A stretch of DNA of 64,000 bases from Trebonia sp036501515 (lineage in GTDB: Bacteria; Actinomycetota; Actinomycetes; Streptosporangiales; Streptosporangiaceae), in assembly GCA_036501515.1 (NCBI GenBank), contig DASYAD010000331.1, forward strand, positions 24,959 through 88,958, written 5' to 3'. The notes under the pieces were generated by a model that saw nothing but the letters and a program-made list of their open reading frames with translations, searched no databases and was not told the origin of the DNA. The position numbers and the translations under genes are program-made. Below, piece after piece: positions 6,947-15,544 of the stretch (position 1 is the first letter of the stretch; every line of letters begins with the position of its first letter).

Positions 6947-8740
6947 CTACTTGATCGTCTTCATCACGCTGGTGCTGTAAATGGTCACGCCGCCGACCGT
7001 GTGCGACTTCATGTCGAGGTCCTTGCCGAAGTTGAACATCCACTTCTCTGCCCAGGCCCGCTCGATGATGATGTCGCTGATGTGCGCCTTGCGGACGTAC
7101 GCCTCGAAGCTCCGCTCCCGCTCCTTGTTGGGGTAGCTGAGCAGCGCCACGGGCTGCGGCAGGGCGTCGGTGCTGGACAGCGACGCGTTGATGAAGCCGC
7201 CCGCGATCTTGAAGTAGAAGCCGGTGTAGGCCTGGAACAGCATCCCGGCGTTGCCGCGGTGCGAGATGACCACGACCGTCTGGCCGGGCTGCACGTACTT
7301 TTTGTACGTCCCGTCAGCGAAGAACGGCGGGATGTCGTTCGTCAGCTTAAGCGACGGCAGGGCTGGCTTCCAGTGCAGCGGCGGCGGGACCCAGACCACC
7401 GACGCGAACGTGGGCAGGTTGGCGAAGATAGCCGCGAGCGCGACGATGCCGAGCGCCCAGCGGGCCGCCCGCACGGCCAGGCTCACCGTCAGCTCGGCGA
7501 GCCACATCGACAGGGCGAGCGCGAGCACCAGGTAGCCGAAGTCGATGAACCTGACCGGCTCCGCGCTCTTGAAGATCGGCAGGCTCCAGATGAAGCCCCA
7601 GGGCAGCCCGAAGAGCTGCTTGCCGTCGATAATCAGGTTCGGCCCGAGTGCGAGCGCGATGATGACGACGAACCCGATCGCCAGCAGCCTCACCAGGCGG
7701 CTGCGCCAGTGGAAGACCGCCAGCAAGAGCAGCACAAGCAGCAGCGGAATGCTGACGTAGGACGTGTTTTCCAGCACGTGACGGGCGGAGGGCGCCCACC
7801 AGGTGATGCCGAGGAGCCGGTCCTTGCGCGGCAGCACCAGCGAAGCCACGTCGAGCGAGAAGTGCGGCTGCTGGCGGGTGAAGGTCGTCGGCTGGTTCTG
7901 CAATGCGTAGATCAGGTACGGCGCGGCGAGCACCAGGGCGCCGAAGAAGGCAACCGCGGTGAGCGCGGCCAGGCGGAGGACCTTGGCCCGCAGTTCGCGG
8001 CCGACCACCAGGAAGCCGATGATCAGGCCGATCACGCCCAGCAGGGTCATCTCGGCGAAAGCCTCGATGAACGTGTAGAACTCCAGGGCGACCGCGACCG
8101 TCATCCAGATCACGTAGCCGATGCGCCCGAGCGCTTCCTGCCACCACAGCACCATCAGGTACGCGATCAGCGGCAAGAGCAGGGTCACCGTGAGGTTCGG
8201 CTGGCCCGACACCGAGTGCTGCAGCATGTAGACGTTGAAGCCGAAGATCACCCCGGCCGGCAGCGACGCCCAGAACCGGCCGGTCACCCGGCGGGCCAGC
8301 ACAAACGCGGCCCAGGCGGCGGCCGGCGGTGCCAGCAGCAGCGAGACGTTGAACGAAACGATCGCGCCGAGAGTGGCCGTGATCGGCCACAGCAGCAGCG
8401 CGACCGGCGGCGACGTGGTCGCCCAGGCGAGGTTATAGCCCTCCGGCGCCCCGATCTGGTGCGAGTACAGCGGGTTGATCCCGTGCGAGACCGCGTAGAC
8501 CCACCAGCGCCAGGCCCAGATGTAGAAGTTCGGGTCGACCTCGGTCTGCCCCACCGCCGGCGTCTTCAGCTGGGTGACTAGCGGCATCCCGAGCGCGAGT
8601 ATGAACACGCCGAGGTAGATGACGAACGCGACCAGGCCCTGCAGCGACGGGCGCAGGGTACGGCTACCCGTTTCCCGCACCTCGGTCTCAGTTGCGTCCG
8701 CGTCTCCTCCAGCGCGAATCGCGACGGTCGCCCACCTCAC
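6947..8740 (-). CDS. Multi-spanning membrane protein, GT-C-like glycosyltransferase candidate
   Basis: This 597-residue protein has about 11-12 hydrophobic segments and an extracytoplasmic C-terminal domain of ~130 residues. The first loop after helix 1 contains EVDPNFYIWAWRWW and NPLYSHQIGAPEGYNLAW, acidic-aromatic stretches like the catalytic first loop of polyprenyl-phosphate-dependent GT-C enzymes. I infer transfer of a sugar from a lipid carrier onto an exported acceptor; the acceptor is unknown. The GTG at 8740 is used, with only a weak upstream AGG. The methyltransferase gene ends 27 bp before it on the same strand, and a GT2 enzyme that could supply the lipid-linked sugar is divergent. 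It could also be a flippase-like membrane protein. Confidence 0.65.
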   Translation of the reverse strand: MRWATVAIRAGGDADATETEVRETGSRTLRPSLQGLVAFVIYLGVFILALGMPLVTQLKTPAVGQTEVDPNFYIWAWRWWVYAVSHGINPLYSHQIGAPEGYNLAWATTSPPVALLLWPITATLGAIVSFNVSLLLAPPAAAWAAFVLARRVTGRFWASLPAGVIFGFNVYMLQHSVSGQPNLTVTLLLPLIAYLMVLWWQEALGRIGYVIWMTVAVALEFYTFIEAFAEMTLLGVIGLIIGFLVVGRELRAKVLRLAALTAVAFFGALVLAAPYLIYALQNQPTTFTRQQPHFSLDVASLVLPRKDRLLGITWWAPSARHVLENTSYVSIPLLLVLLLLAVFHWRSRLVRLLAIGFVVIIALALGPNLIIDGKQLFGLPWGFIWSLPIFKSAEPVRFIDFGYLVLALALSMWLAELTVSLAVRAARWALGIVALAAIFANLPTFASVVWVPPPLHWKPALPSLKLTNDIPPFFADGTYKKYVQPGQTVVVISHRGNAGMLFQAYTGFYFKIAGGFINASLSSTDALPQPVALLSYPNKERERSFEAYVRKAHISDIIIERAWAEKWMFNFGKDLDMKSHTVGGVTIYSTSVMKTIK

Positions 8741-8767
8741 GAGTCAGAACCCTACCTTCACCAATGA

Positions 8768-9463
8768 TCAGGGGCGACGGGCACGCAGGAACAGGGTGAC
8801 TCCGGGCATGGACTTAACCGGCAGGTACCGCTCCGCGGTGATGACCGCCCGCAGGGCCGTGTTCACAACGGGGTTCACGTTATCAAGGTCGCTGCCCGTG
8901 GACGACTTGCGGCGCAGCCCGACCACGGGGCGCAGCAGCACGTTCCAGCTCCACACGTCCTCGATCGCGAGGCCGCCCTTGGTGATGACCGCGGTCAGGG
9001 TCTCCCTGGTGTAGCGGCGGACGTGGCCGACCGCTTCGTCGTGCGCCGACCACAGTGCCATGTCCGCGGGAACCGCGATCAGCGCGGTGGCGCCGGGCTG
9101 CAGAACGCGCGTGATCTCGGCGACGGCCAGGTAGTCTTCCTCGATGTGTTCAAGGACGTCAAAGGCGGTCACCAGGTTCATCGAACCAGTGCGCACCGGC
9201 ATTTCCCTGGCGTCACCGCGCAGCACGTCCAGGCCCCGCTGGCGTGCGGCTACCGCGGCCGTGGGCGCGTACTCCAAGGCCATCGGCCGCCATCCGAACT
9301 CGCGCAGCACCCTCGTGTTGCCACCGCCGGCCGCGCCGATGTCCAGCGCAAGTCCGGGGTTGGGCAGGCGGCGCAGCTCTCTGGCCAGCAGGTTCCGCCG
9401 CTCGCGGTACCACCAGTGCCTGTCTTCAACCTCAACGAGAGTTCTCAACTCGGCTGCTTCCAT
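8768..9463 (-). CDS. Class I SAM-dependent methyltransferase
   Basis: This 231-residue protein has a Rossmann-type methyltransferase domain. The SAM-binding motif I is LALDIGAAGGGNTRVL near residue 40, an acidic motif II follows in the second strand, and FDVLEHIEEDYLAVAEITRVL is typical of Methyltransf_11/12 proteins. The start at 9463 has AGAAG upstream; a GTG at 9481 would add six residues. It probably methylates a sugar or lipid-linked product, judging from the GT-C-like gene downstream on the same strand and the divergent GT2 gene. Substrate not determinable here. Confidence 0.8.
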   Translation of the reverse strand: MEAAELRTLVEVEDRHWWYRERRNLLARELRRLPNPGLALDIGAAGGGNTRVLREFGWRPMALEYAPTAAVAARQRGLDVLRGDAREMPVRTGSMNLVTAFDVLEHIEEDYLAVAEITRVLQPGATALIAVPADMALWSAHDEAVGHVRRYTRETLTAVITKGGLAIEDVWSWNVLLRPVVGLRRKSSTGSDLDNVNPVVNTALRAVITAERYLPVKSMPGVTLFLRARRP

Positions 9464-9650
9464 GGCGATAACTTCTACCACGTGCTAAGCAATAGCACGT
9501 GGTGTTCGGTCGGCATCCAGCATGATTCCGCCATGATCCTCCACACCACGCATTTCAGGCGGCGGTCCACGTCACAGCCTGTTGACGATACGATACTTTA
9601 CGTTCACTACCCGCCTCAGTGGCGGTAGCGGGAACGCGGAGAAAAAACTC

Positions 9651-10664
9651 ATGGAATCGGTTAAGTACTCCATCGTGATCCCGCTCTACGACGAGGAGGG
9701 GATCATCCCCCTCCTGGTCGAACGGCTGCAGCAGATCATGAGCGAGCTCGACGGCCCGGCTGAGGTCGTCATGGTCGATGACGGTAGCAAGGACGCCACG
9801 TACCAGCTGGTCACGGCGGCAACCGCCGACGACCCGCGGTTCAAGCTGATCCAGTTCTCGCGCAACTTCGGCCACCAGATGGCGATCACCGCGGGCATGG
9901 ACGCCTCGTCAGGCGACGCCGTGATCATTATGGACGCCGACCTGCAGGACCCGCCGTACGTGATCCTGCAGATGATCGAGAAGTGGCAGGAAGGCTACGA
10001 GATCGTCTACGGTCTGCGGAAGCACCGCGAGGGCGAGCGGCTGTTCAAGACGGCGAGCGCCTCGATGTTCTACGGCCTGCTGCACCGGATCGCCGACGTC
10101 GACACGCCGACCGACGTAGGCGACTTCAGGCTGGTGGACCGCAAGGCCCTGGACGCCTTCCTGCAGATGCGAGAGAACAACCGCTACGTCAGGGGCATGT
10201 TCTCCTGGGTCGGCTTCCGGCAGGCGGCGGTGCCGTACACCCGCGAGGAACGCGCCGTCGGCACCACCCACTACACGCTGCGCAAGATGATCAAGCTCGC
10301 CTCGAACGGCATTATGGGCTTCTCCACCGCGCCGCTCAGGCTTGCCCTCGGCACCGGCGTGTTCCTGGCCTTCGCCGCCGTGATCTACGGGATGGTGGCG
10401 ATCGGCCTGAAGCTGGCGGGCGTGGGGCTCGTGCCCGGGTACGCGTCGCTGCTGTTCGTCATCACCTTCCTCAGCGGGATCCAGCTGATCGTCATGGGCA
10501 TGGTCGGGCTGTACGTCGGACGCATCTACGACGAGGCCAAGGGCCGGCCGCTGTACGTGGTACGGGAGACCCAGGGATTCGACAGCGGCGAGGGACGTCT
10601 CGTCTGGCAGCCGGCCGGCTCGCACTCACGCGACGGGCAAGGTCGCTCGGTGCCGCGGCCGTAA
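9651..10664 (+). CDS. Family 2 glycosyltransferase, polyprenyl-phosphate sugar synthase type (DPM1/GtrB-like)
   Basis: This 337-residue GT2 enzyme begins SIVIPLYDEEG and has the nucleotide-sugar motif VDDGSKD and the metal-binding DADLQDPP. Two hydrophobic helices at ~230-290 anchor it to the membrane, the layout of GtrB/ArnC-type enzymes that load a hexose onto undecaprenyl or decaprenyl phosphate. The ATG at 9651 has GGAGAAA upstream; a longer frame opens earlier but lacks a ribosome site. It is divergent from the methyltransferase/GT-C-like pair and would plausibly provide their lipid-linked donor. The C-terminal tail is basic and unstructured. The sugar is unknown. Confidence 0.85.
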   Translation: MESVKYSIVIPLYDEEGIIPLLVERLQQIMSELDGPAEVVMVDDGSKDATYQLVTAATADDPRFKLIQFSRNFGHQMAITAGMDASSGDAVIIMDADLQDPPYVILQMIEKWQEGYEIVYGLRKHREGERLFKTASASMFYGLLHRIADVDTPTDVGDFRLVDRKALDAFLQMRENNRYVRGMFSWVGFRQAAVPYTREERAVGTTHYTLRKMIKLASNGIMGFSTAPLRLALGTGVFLAFAAVIYGMVAIGLKLAGVGLVPGYASLLFVITFLSGIQLIVMGMVGLYVGRIYDEAKGRPLYVVRETQGFDSGEGRLVWQPAGSHSRDGQGRSVPRP

Positions 10665-11126
10665 CTGCCGGGTTCGCGGGTCGGCAGGGCCTGGGGGCAT
10701 GGCCTGTGGGCCGTGGCCTGACTGTTGTGCGCGGCCTGGTGGGCCTGGCGGGTCGCGCATCTTGTAGTCGGCGGGGTTGGCGTGGCCGGCTCGCCCTGGA
10801 CGGGCGCGGTTCCCCGGGACGGTCGCAGGTGTTTCTTAGGAAAACCGGAGAGCGTGGCTGAGGCGCGCGGCTGGTGGCGGCTAGCGGCTAAGGCTCTCGG
10901 CCGGTGCGGCTTTCGTGTGGCTGGCCGGCGGTGGTGCAGGTCCGGGGCGGATCGCTGGTGACTGCGGCGGCGCGGCCTAGGGTGGCGCGGCCCAGAGTGT
11001 GGGGCACCTCAGGCCCTGAGTGTTGCCGCTGGGTCTGCTGGCGGCCGGGCGCGGAAGCGGCGGCGGTGATCCCGGTGCTGAGTTCGGCGGTGGACCCGAG
11101 TTCTTTTCCACCCCCTGGACTTTCCC
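10665..11126. other. 462-bp gene-free stretch with strand-asymmetric G-rich sequence
   Basis: No convincing gene: the short frames here lack family features, codon bias and ribosome-binding sites. The plus strand is strongly G-rich from about 10666 to 10990, and a quadruplex motif opens it. The SDR gene ends at 11127 on the other strand, so part of this region may be its 3' flank. Confidence 0.55.
10670..10697 (+). other. G-quadruplex motif just after the glycosyltransferase stop
   Basis: Four G-runs occur with loops of 5, 6 and 3 nt (GGG-N5-GGG-N6-GGG-N3-GGGGG), beginning 6 nt after the TAA. It fits the canonical G3+N1-7 pattern and would form in the mRNA of the upstream gene. A role in 3'-end formation is inference. 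Confidence 0.5.
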
Positions 11127-11825
11127 TCACCAGGAGACTGTGCCGAAGCGGTCGATGAACCGGCCAGTGCCCGCGGACGGGGCCTCGGTGGCGAGGGACA
11201 CGATCGCGTCGGTGCCTTCTGCGACGGTCTGGTGGCCGTTGTGCCCGTTGAGGTCGGTCGCGGTGTAGCCGGGGTCGGCCGCGTTGAACCGGATATCGGG
11301 CAGCGCCTTGGCATACTGCGCGGTCATCATCGTGACGGCCGCTTTGGAGGCCGAGTACAGGGGCGACGCGAACGTCGACTCGACCCGTTCCGGGTCGTGC
11401 GTGAGGGCGAACGAACCCATGCCGCTGCTCACGTTGATCACGGCAGGCGCGGCCGACCGGCGCAGCAGCGGCAGAAACGCGCTGGTGACCCGGACGACGC
11501 TCACCACGTTGGTCTCGAAGACAAGCCCGGCGTCATCGCCAGTCAGCTCGTCCGCCTTCACATGACTGCCTATGATGCCGGCGTTGTTGATGAGTGTGTC
11601 GACCCGGCCCTCATGGGCCGCGATGTCAGCCGCCGCACGCTGGACCGAGGCGTCGTCCGTCACGTCCACCGAGACGAAGCGCACGCCCAGTTGCTCCGCG
11701 GCCTGCTGCCCGCGCCCAGCGTCGCGGGCGCCGATGACGACGGTCTGGCCAAGCTCCTTGAGGCGGCGGGCGGTCTCGTAGCCGAGGCCCTTGTTGGCCC
11801 CGGTGATGAAGGTAATAGCGCTCAT
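11127..11825 (-). CDS. Short-chain dehydrogenase/reductase
   Basis: This 232-residue classical SDR has the NAD(P)-binding TGANKGLG at ~8-15, NNAG at ~87-90, catalytic Ser in NVSSGMG and YSASK (Tyr/Lys) near 157-161. R37 after the second strand (GARDAGRG) suggests NADP(H). The ATG at 11825 opens the true domain; a longer frame upstream is not supported. It is divergent from an HTH regulator, a pairing that often means the regulator controls the oxidoreductase. Substrate unknown. Confidence 0.9.
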   Translation of the reverse strand: MSAITFITGANKGLGYETARRLKELGQTVVIGARDAGRGQQAAEQLGVRFVSVDVTDDASVQRAAADIAAHEGRVDTLINNAGIIGSHVKADELTGDDAGLVFETNVVSVVRVTSAFLPLLRRSAAPAVINVSSGMGSFALTHDPERVESTFASPLYSASKAAVTMMTAQYAKALPDIRFNAADPGYTATDLNGHNGHQTVAEGTDAIVSLATEAPSAGTGRFIDRFGTVSW

Positions 11826-11924
11826 GGACCTAGCCTGCGCCGCCGGATGGCCGGCAACCAGGGACGGTGCGACGGTAGGACAAGCAGTACCACCCACGCG
11901 CGCCCCGCGTAGGCCCCGAGCTGG

Positions 11925-11930
11925 GATAAT
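11925..11930 (+). promoter_or_regulatory. Candidate -10 box for the HTH regulator
   Basis: GATAAT lies 6 nt before the GTG at 11937. An AGGAGG follows immediately but is too close to either start codon to act normally, so a leaderless start is plausible. Confidence 0.4.
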
Positions 11931-11936
11931 TAGGAG

Positions 11937-12794
11937 GTGATGGCTGACGAGACGGGCCTTGGGGCAACCATTCGCGCATGGCGTGACCGGCTGGCTCCCG
12001 CCGATGCCGGCCTGCCCGCCGGCCGGTCACGGCGCGCGGCCGGGCTGCGCCGTGAGGAGCTCGCAGAACTCGCGGGTATCTCGGTCGACTACCTCGTGCG
12101 GCTCGAGCAGGGCCGCGCGGCTACCCCGTCCGCGCAGGTGGCCGGCGCTCTCGCCCGGGCCCTGCGGCTGACCAGGGACGAGCGGGACCACCTGTTCCGG
12201 CTGGCGGGGCTCGAGCCGCCGCGAGACGGCATGATCTCTGACCACATCCCGCCGGGGATGCAGCGTGTCATCACCAGGCTGGGCGAGACGCCGGCCGCCG
12301 TGTTCGCCGCCGACTGGCGGTTGCTGTGGTGGAACCGGAGCTGGGCGGCCCTGCTCGGCGACCCGTCGGCGGTCGCGATTGAGAACCGCAACCTGGTCAA
12401 GTCACGGTTCCCTGTCGCCGCTGACCACGGCCGGCTAGCGTCCTGGCCGGTCATCTCCGAGCGAGCTGAGGCAACCGATCGCGCGATCGTCGCTGACCTG
12501 CGCCGGGCGTCTGCCCGCTATCCGCGCGATCCGCGACTGACCGGGCTGATCCAGCGGACTATCGACGGAAACCAGTGGTTCGCGCAGCTGTGGCACAGCG
12601 GCGCGGTGGGCGTCCACGCCGAGGACCGCAAGACCATCCGTCATCCCGACATCGGCGACATCACCGTGGACTGCGATGTGCTGGGCGACAACGACGGCGA
12701 CCTGAAGATCATCATCTACACCGCCGTGCCCGGGAGCGCTGACGCCGACAAGCTCGGCCTCGCCCTGGTCGCGGGAACCCGCGCCGCCCGGTAA
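11937..12794 (+). CDS. XRE-type HTH transcriptional regulator with MmyB-like ligand domain
   Basis: This 285-residue protein has an N-terminal helix-turn-helix (LRREELAELAGISVDYLVRLEQGR, about residues 39-62). A MmyB-type C-terminal sensor domain follows (AVFAADWRLLWWNRSWAALLGD, then VDCDVLGDNDGDLKIIIYTA), which in relatives binds fatty-acyl ligands. Start at GTG 11937 or ATG 11940. It is divergent from the SDR gene, with about 110 bp between them, and probably regulates it and itself. Confidence 0.88.
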   Translation: MMADETGLGATIRAWRDRLAPADAGLPAGRSRRAAGLRREELAELAGISVDYLVRLEQGRAATPSAQVAGALARALRLTRDERDHLFRLAGLEPPRDGMISDHIPPGMQRVITRLGETPAAVFAADWRLLWWNRSWAALLGDPSAVAIENRNLVKSRFPVAADHGRLASWPVISERAEATDRAIVADLRRASARYPRDPRLTGLIQRTIDGNQWFAQLWHSGAVGVHAEDRKTIRHPDIGDITVDCDVLGDNDGDLKIIIYTAVPGSADADKLGLALVAGTRAAR

Positions 12795-12974
12795 TCCCCA
12801 CAACGCCGGACAGGTACGGGAGATACCGAACAGTTCGGCATAGATCAGTGTTAATCCGTAATAGTTTTGTGAGGTTTTCGCGAAGTGGTTGAGACACGTC
12901 CGTAATCTTCACTACGTTGTTCCACGACCTCAAGCTTCCTTATCGGGAGACAAAGAACGGAGCGTGACAACGCC

Positions 12975-14024
12975 GTGGCTAAACGCCTTGCCAGGAGAAA
13001 CCTGCTGCGGCGGGCTGCGGTCCTCGCGACCGTGCTGGCGACCGCGAGCGGGATCGCCGTCTACGCTGGCGCCACGGGCGCCGGTGCCGCTCCCGCGCCG
13101 ACCATCTCTCAGGTCAAGGCGAAGGTGAACAGCCTGCAGGGTCAGGTCGACAAGATAGGGCAGGAGTACGACGCGGCCGGGCAGCAGCTCGCGGCGGCGA
13201 AGGCGCGGCTGACCGAGGTCAGCAAGCAGTCCGACCGCGCTCAGCAGCAGTACAACCAGGCCAGCGCCACCCTCACGTCGGTCGCCGTCGCCAACTACGA
13301 GAACTCCGGCCAGACGTCGATCCTCGACCTGCTTACTTCAGGCGACCCGTCGGCGGTGCTCGGCCAGGCGTCGCTGCTGCTGCAGGTCGAGGGCACGCAC
13401 AACGAAGAGGCGCAGCAGTTCCTGACCCTCGCCAATGAGCTCTCCACCATGAAGGAGCAGCGGCAGCGCACGGAAACGGGCGTCGCCCAGCTTACGGCGC
13501 AGTACGCCACGCAGAAGAAGTCAATCTCCAAGCTGCTCGACACCCAGACGTCGCTGCTCGACAGTCTCACCGCGCAGCAGCAGGCCACGGTGGAGGCGGC
13601 CGAAGTCGGAGGCAGCACCTCGTCTGGAACGGTCACCACCACGCCGGTGACCTACACCGGCTCGACGGCGACCCAGGCAGGCCAGGCCGTCGCGTTCGCA
13701 TTCGCGCAGCTCGGCAAGCCGTATGTGTACGGCGCCACCGGTCCCGACTCCTACGACTGCTCCGGCCTTGTGCAGGCCGCCTGGGCCGATGCCGGGGTGT
13801 CCATCCCCAGGACCACCTACGAGCAGTGGGCGGCGCTGCCGCACATCCCGCTATCGGAACTCCAGCCAGGCGACCTGATCCTCTACAACGGCGAGAGCCA
13901 CGTGGCGATCTACGTCGGCAACGGCAACATCATCGACGCACCGCACACCGGCGCCGTCGTAGAGGAGATCCCCGAGTCGACCTCGTGGTACGCGGACAGC
14001 GCGGACGGCGCCGTCCGCCCGTAG
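12975..14024 (+). CDS. Secreted NlpC/P60 cell-wall peptidase (RipA-like)
   Basis: This 349-residue exported D,L-endopeptidase cuts peptidoglycan stem peptides during division or growth. A signal peptide (RR near the start, hydrophobic core, AGAA site at ~35-38) is followed by a long coiled coil at ~45-205 rich in Gln/Ala. A Ser/Thr linker and the NlpC/P60 domain follow, with catalytic Cys in YDCSGLVQAAW (~residue 258), His in SHVAIYVGNG (~313) and the third His in IDAPHTG. The start is the GTG at 12975 with GGAG 12 nt upstream. The upstream 180 bp is AT-rich but does not resemble the c-di-AMP riboswitch often found before such genes. Confidence 0.92.
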   Translation: MAKRLARRNLLRRAAVLATVLATASGIAVYAGATGAGAAPAPTISQVKAKVNSLQGQVDKIGQEYDAAGQQLAAAKARLTEVSKQSDRAQQQYNQASATLTSVAVANYENSGQTSILDLLTSGDPSAVLGQASLLLQVEGTHNEEAQQFLTLANELSTMKEQRQRTETGVAQLTAQYATQKKSISKLLDTQTSLLDSLTAQQQATVEAAEVGGSTSSGTVTTTPVTYTGSTATQAGQAVAFAFAQLGKPYVYGATGPDSYDCSGLVQAAWADAGVSIPRTTYEQWAALPHIPLSELQPGDLILYNGESHVAIYVGNGNIIDAPHTGAVVEEIPESTSWYADSADGAVRP

Positions 14025-14098
14025 GCGAGGTCGTCGGCCACCTGCCGGTAAGTCGTGACTGCCTTCTCGCGGGGGTTTCCGTCCGCCCGTGAGCACGG

Positions 14099-14608
14099 TC
14101 AGGCGACGGCCGCCAGCGGCGTATCGAGGTAGATGACATCGCCGGCCGCCCGGGCCAGTCCTGGGGCCAGGCTGCCGTGCCGGCTGACCACGGTGATGCG
14201 TACGCCGCGGGCCGCGAGGCTGGCCGCCGACCGGCCGAAGATCCCGTCGCCAGACCCGATCACCACGTGGCTGAACCTGGCCGCGACGTTCTCGTGCTCA
14301 AGCACGTCGAGAAGCTCCAGGTCGGCGCCGTCCTTTCCCGACCGGACCCGGTACCTGGCGTGCGGCCAGCCGCGGGCCGCCTCAAGCAGGCCAAGGTGGC
14401 TGGCGGCCATCACTACCTGATCGTCCATGCCCAGGTCGAGGCGCGCGAAGTAGCGACCTTGCACCTCGGTGACCAGGGCAAAAGTCGGCACAGCGGCGCC
14501 CGCGAGGTTCTCGATGTCCACGATGTGCAGCGTGCGTTCCGGGAACTGCCAGCGGAAGCTCGTCTGGCGCAGCCGTCTGACCTTGCTCACTTTCGGCGTC
14601 GCTGACAT
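14099..14608 (-). CDS. NYN/PIN-like domain protein
   Basis: This 169-residue protein shows the NYN pattern. HIVDIENLAG gives the first acidic residue, DGADLELLDVLE the next acidic cluster, and VVIGSGDGIFGRSAASLAARG the last conserved acidic motif. These sites coordinate Mg2+ in NYN ribonucleases, so an RNA-processing or decay role is a reasonable inference. The ATG at 14608 has AGGAGGT 9 nt upstream; a GTG at 14617 overlaps that site and is unlikely. It is divergent from an unknown gene with a palindrome-rich promoter. Confidence 0.75.
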   Translation of the reverse strand: MSATPKVSKVRRLRQTSFRWQFPERTLHIVDIENLAGAAVPTFALVTEVQGRYFARLDLGMDDQVVMAASHLGLLEAARGWPHARYRVRSGKDGADLELLDVLEHENVAARFSHVVIGSGDGIFGRSAASLAARGVRITVVSRHGSLAPGLARAAGDVIYLDTPLAAVA

Positions 14609-14691
14609 GACAGGCACCTCCTAGGCGATCCCCGCGCGGTTGCAAACTCCCCGTGGTGTAATTCGGTACCCACTAATCCATGCGCCAACCG

Positions 14692-14721
14692 CATGGGATC
14701 CCATGGATACCCTCCATGGAT
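14692..14721. promoter_or_regulatory. Operator-like palindrome plus direct repeat before the unknown gene at 14740
   Basis: A perfect 14-bp palindrome (CATGGGATCCCATG, 14692-14705) runs into two exact copies of CCATGGAT at 14701-14708 and 14714-14721, 13 bp apart. The repeats cover the -35 position of the putative promoter whose -10 is at 14727, which is what a repressor site would do. Confidence 0.5.
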
Positions 14722-14726
14722 GCGGG

Positions 14727-14732
14727 TACAGT
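14727..14732 (+). promoter_or_regulatory. Candidate -10 box (leaderless start) of the gene at 14740
   Basis: TACAGT lies 7 nt before the GTG at 14740 and no ribosome-binding site is present. Confidence 0.4.
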
Positions 14733-14739
14733 CCTGACC

Positions 14740-15525
14740 GTGAGCTTGACTGCTGTACGTGATGATCTTGCTGACGCGCTTGAGGAAACCCTGAAGCTGG
14801 CCCGCCGGCTGGCTGAGGACGCGAGAGACACCGAGGTTCCCGTCGCGGAACTCGTCGCCCAGGCCACCATGCTCGACCGGCTCGACCAGCGCCGCGAGGA
14901 GCTGATCGGCCAGCTCCGCCGCACCGCTAGCGCCGGCCGGCGGGCGGCCCAGCCGGGGCCTCCCATCAGGGAGGTCGTGCTCGCCGCGCTCGACGAGCTC
15001 GGCTGGCCGCAGAACGCGCGGTTCCTCGAGGAGTACCTGTGGGCCAAGCACCAGCTCCAGCTCGACAGCCGCGCGTTCGCCTCGCTGCGCCGTGACGAGC
15101 TGCGCGCCTGGCAGCGCTCACCTGGCGCCCGGTCCGCCTACATCGTGCCGGCCCTGAACCCCGACGGATCGGCCAACCCGCGCTGGCTCACCAGCTCGGC
15201 CTGGGAGCTGACGCGACGGGTGATCGCGTCACCGGACACCGAGCGGCTCTTCGACCTGCAGAAGATCCTCGCGCTTCATGTCCGCGGGTCACGCGGCCCC
15301 CTGGGCACGCTGCTCGAGCGGTACGTGACGCAGATCCTCGCCATCGAGCCGCCGCCGGTCTCCGCGACCGTCACCACGACGCGTGCCTGGCGCACCCATG
15401 TCAGGTCGCACACCGCCGCACTGATCGAGGCGATCCGCATCCGCGAGGACACGGCCCGCGAGCGGGCAGCAGTCCTGCTGACCGGGCGCGACGAGCGGGA
15501 GCTGGTCTGGGGCCGTGAAGCCTGA
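14740..15525 (+). CDS. Conserved hypothetical protein, mixed alpha-helical
   Basis: This 261-residue soluble protein has no domain I recognise. Residues ~5-70 form a charged helical region (DDLADALEETLKLARRLAEDARD, then DRLDQRREELIGQLRR). A middle section of ~70-190 contains WPQNARFLEEYLWAKHQLQLDSRAFASLRRDELRAW, with a winged-helix look. The GTG at 14740 is preferred to an ATG at 14680, because the earlier codons are encoded by the palindromic operator-like DNA and a -10 box sits between. It is divergent from the NYN gene. It could be a DNA-binding or regulatory protein, but this is a guess. Confidence 0.7.
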   Translation: MSLTAVRDDLADALEETLKLARRLAEDARDTEVPVAELVAQATMLDRLDQRREELIGQLRRTASAGRRAAQPGPPIREVVLAALDELGWPQNARFLEEYLWAKHQLQLDSRAFASLRRDELRAWQRSPGARSAYIVPALNPDGSANPRWLTSSAWELTRRVIASPDTERLFDLQKILALHVRGSRGPLGTLLERYVTQILAIEPPPVSATVTTTRAWRTHVRSHTAALIEAIRIREDTARERAAVLLTGRDERELVWGREA

Positions 15526-15544
15526 GCGATCGCGGAGACGCCGC

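Noticed and set aside
6857..8581. 574-residue plus-strand open frame
   Set aside because: It is antisense to the membrane GT-C-like gene, with a composition (Arg/Gln/Asp-rich) typical of a shadow frame in high-GC DNA and no recognisable domain.
10725..11158. Short plus- and minus-strand ORFs after the glycosyltransferase gene
   Set aside because: Overlapping frames on both strands, Trp/Gly/Arg-rich low-complexity products, no start signals.
12795..12974. Possible c-di-AMP (ydaO-type) riboswitch before the NlpC/P60 gene
   Set aside because: The region is AT-rich, but the conserved riboswitch core motifs are not present by eye.
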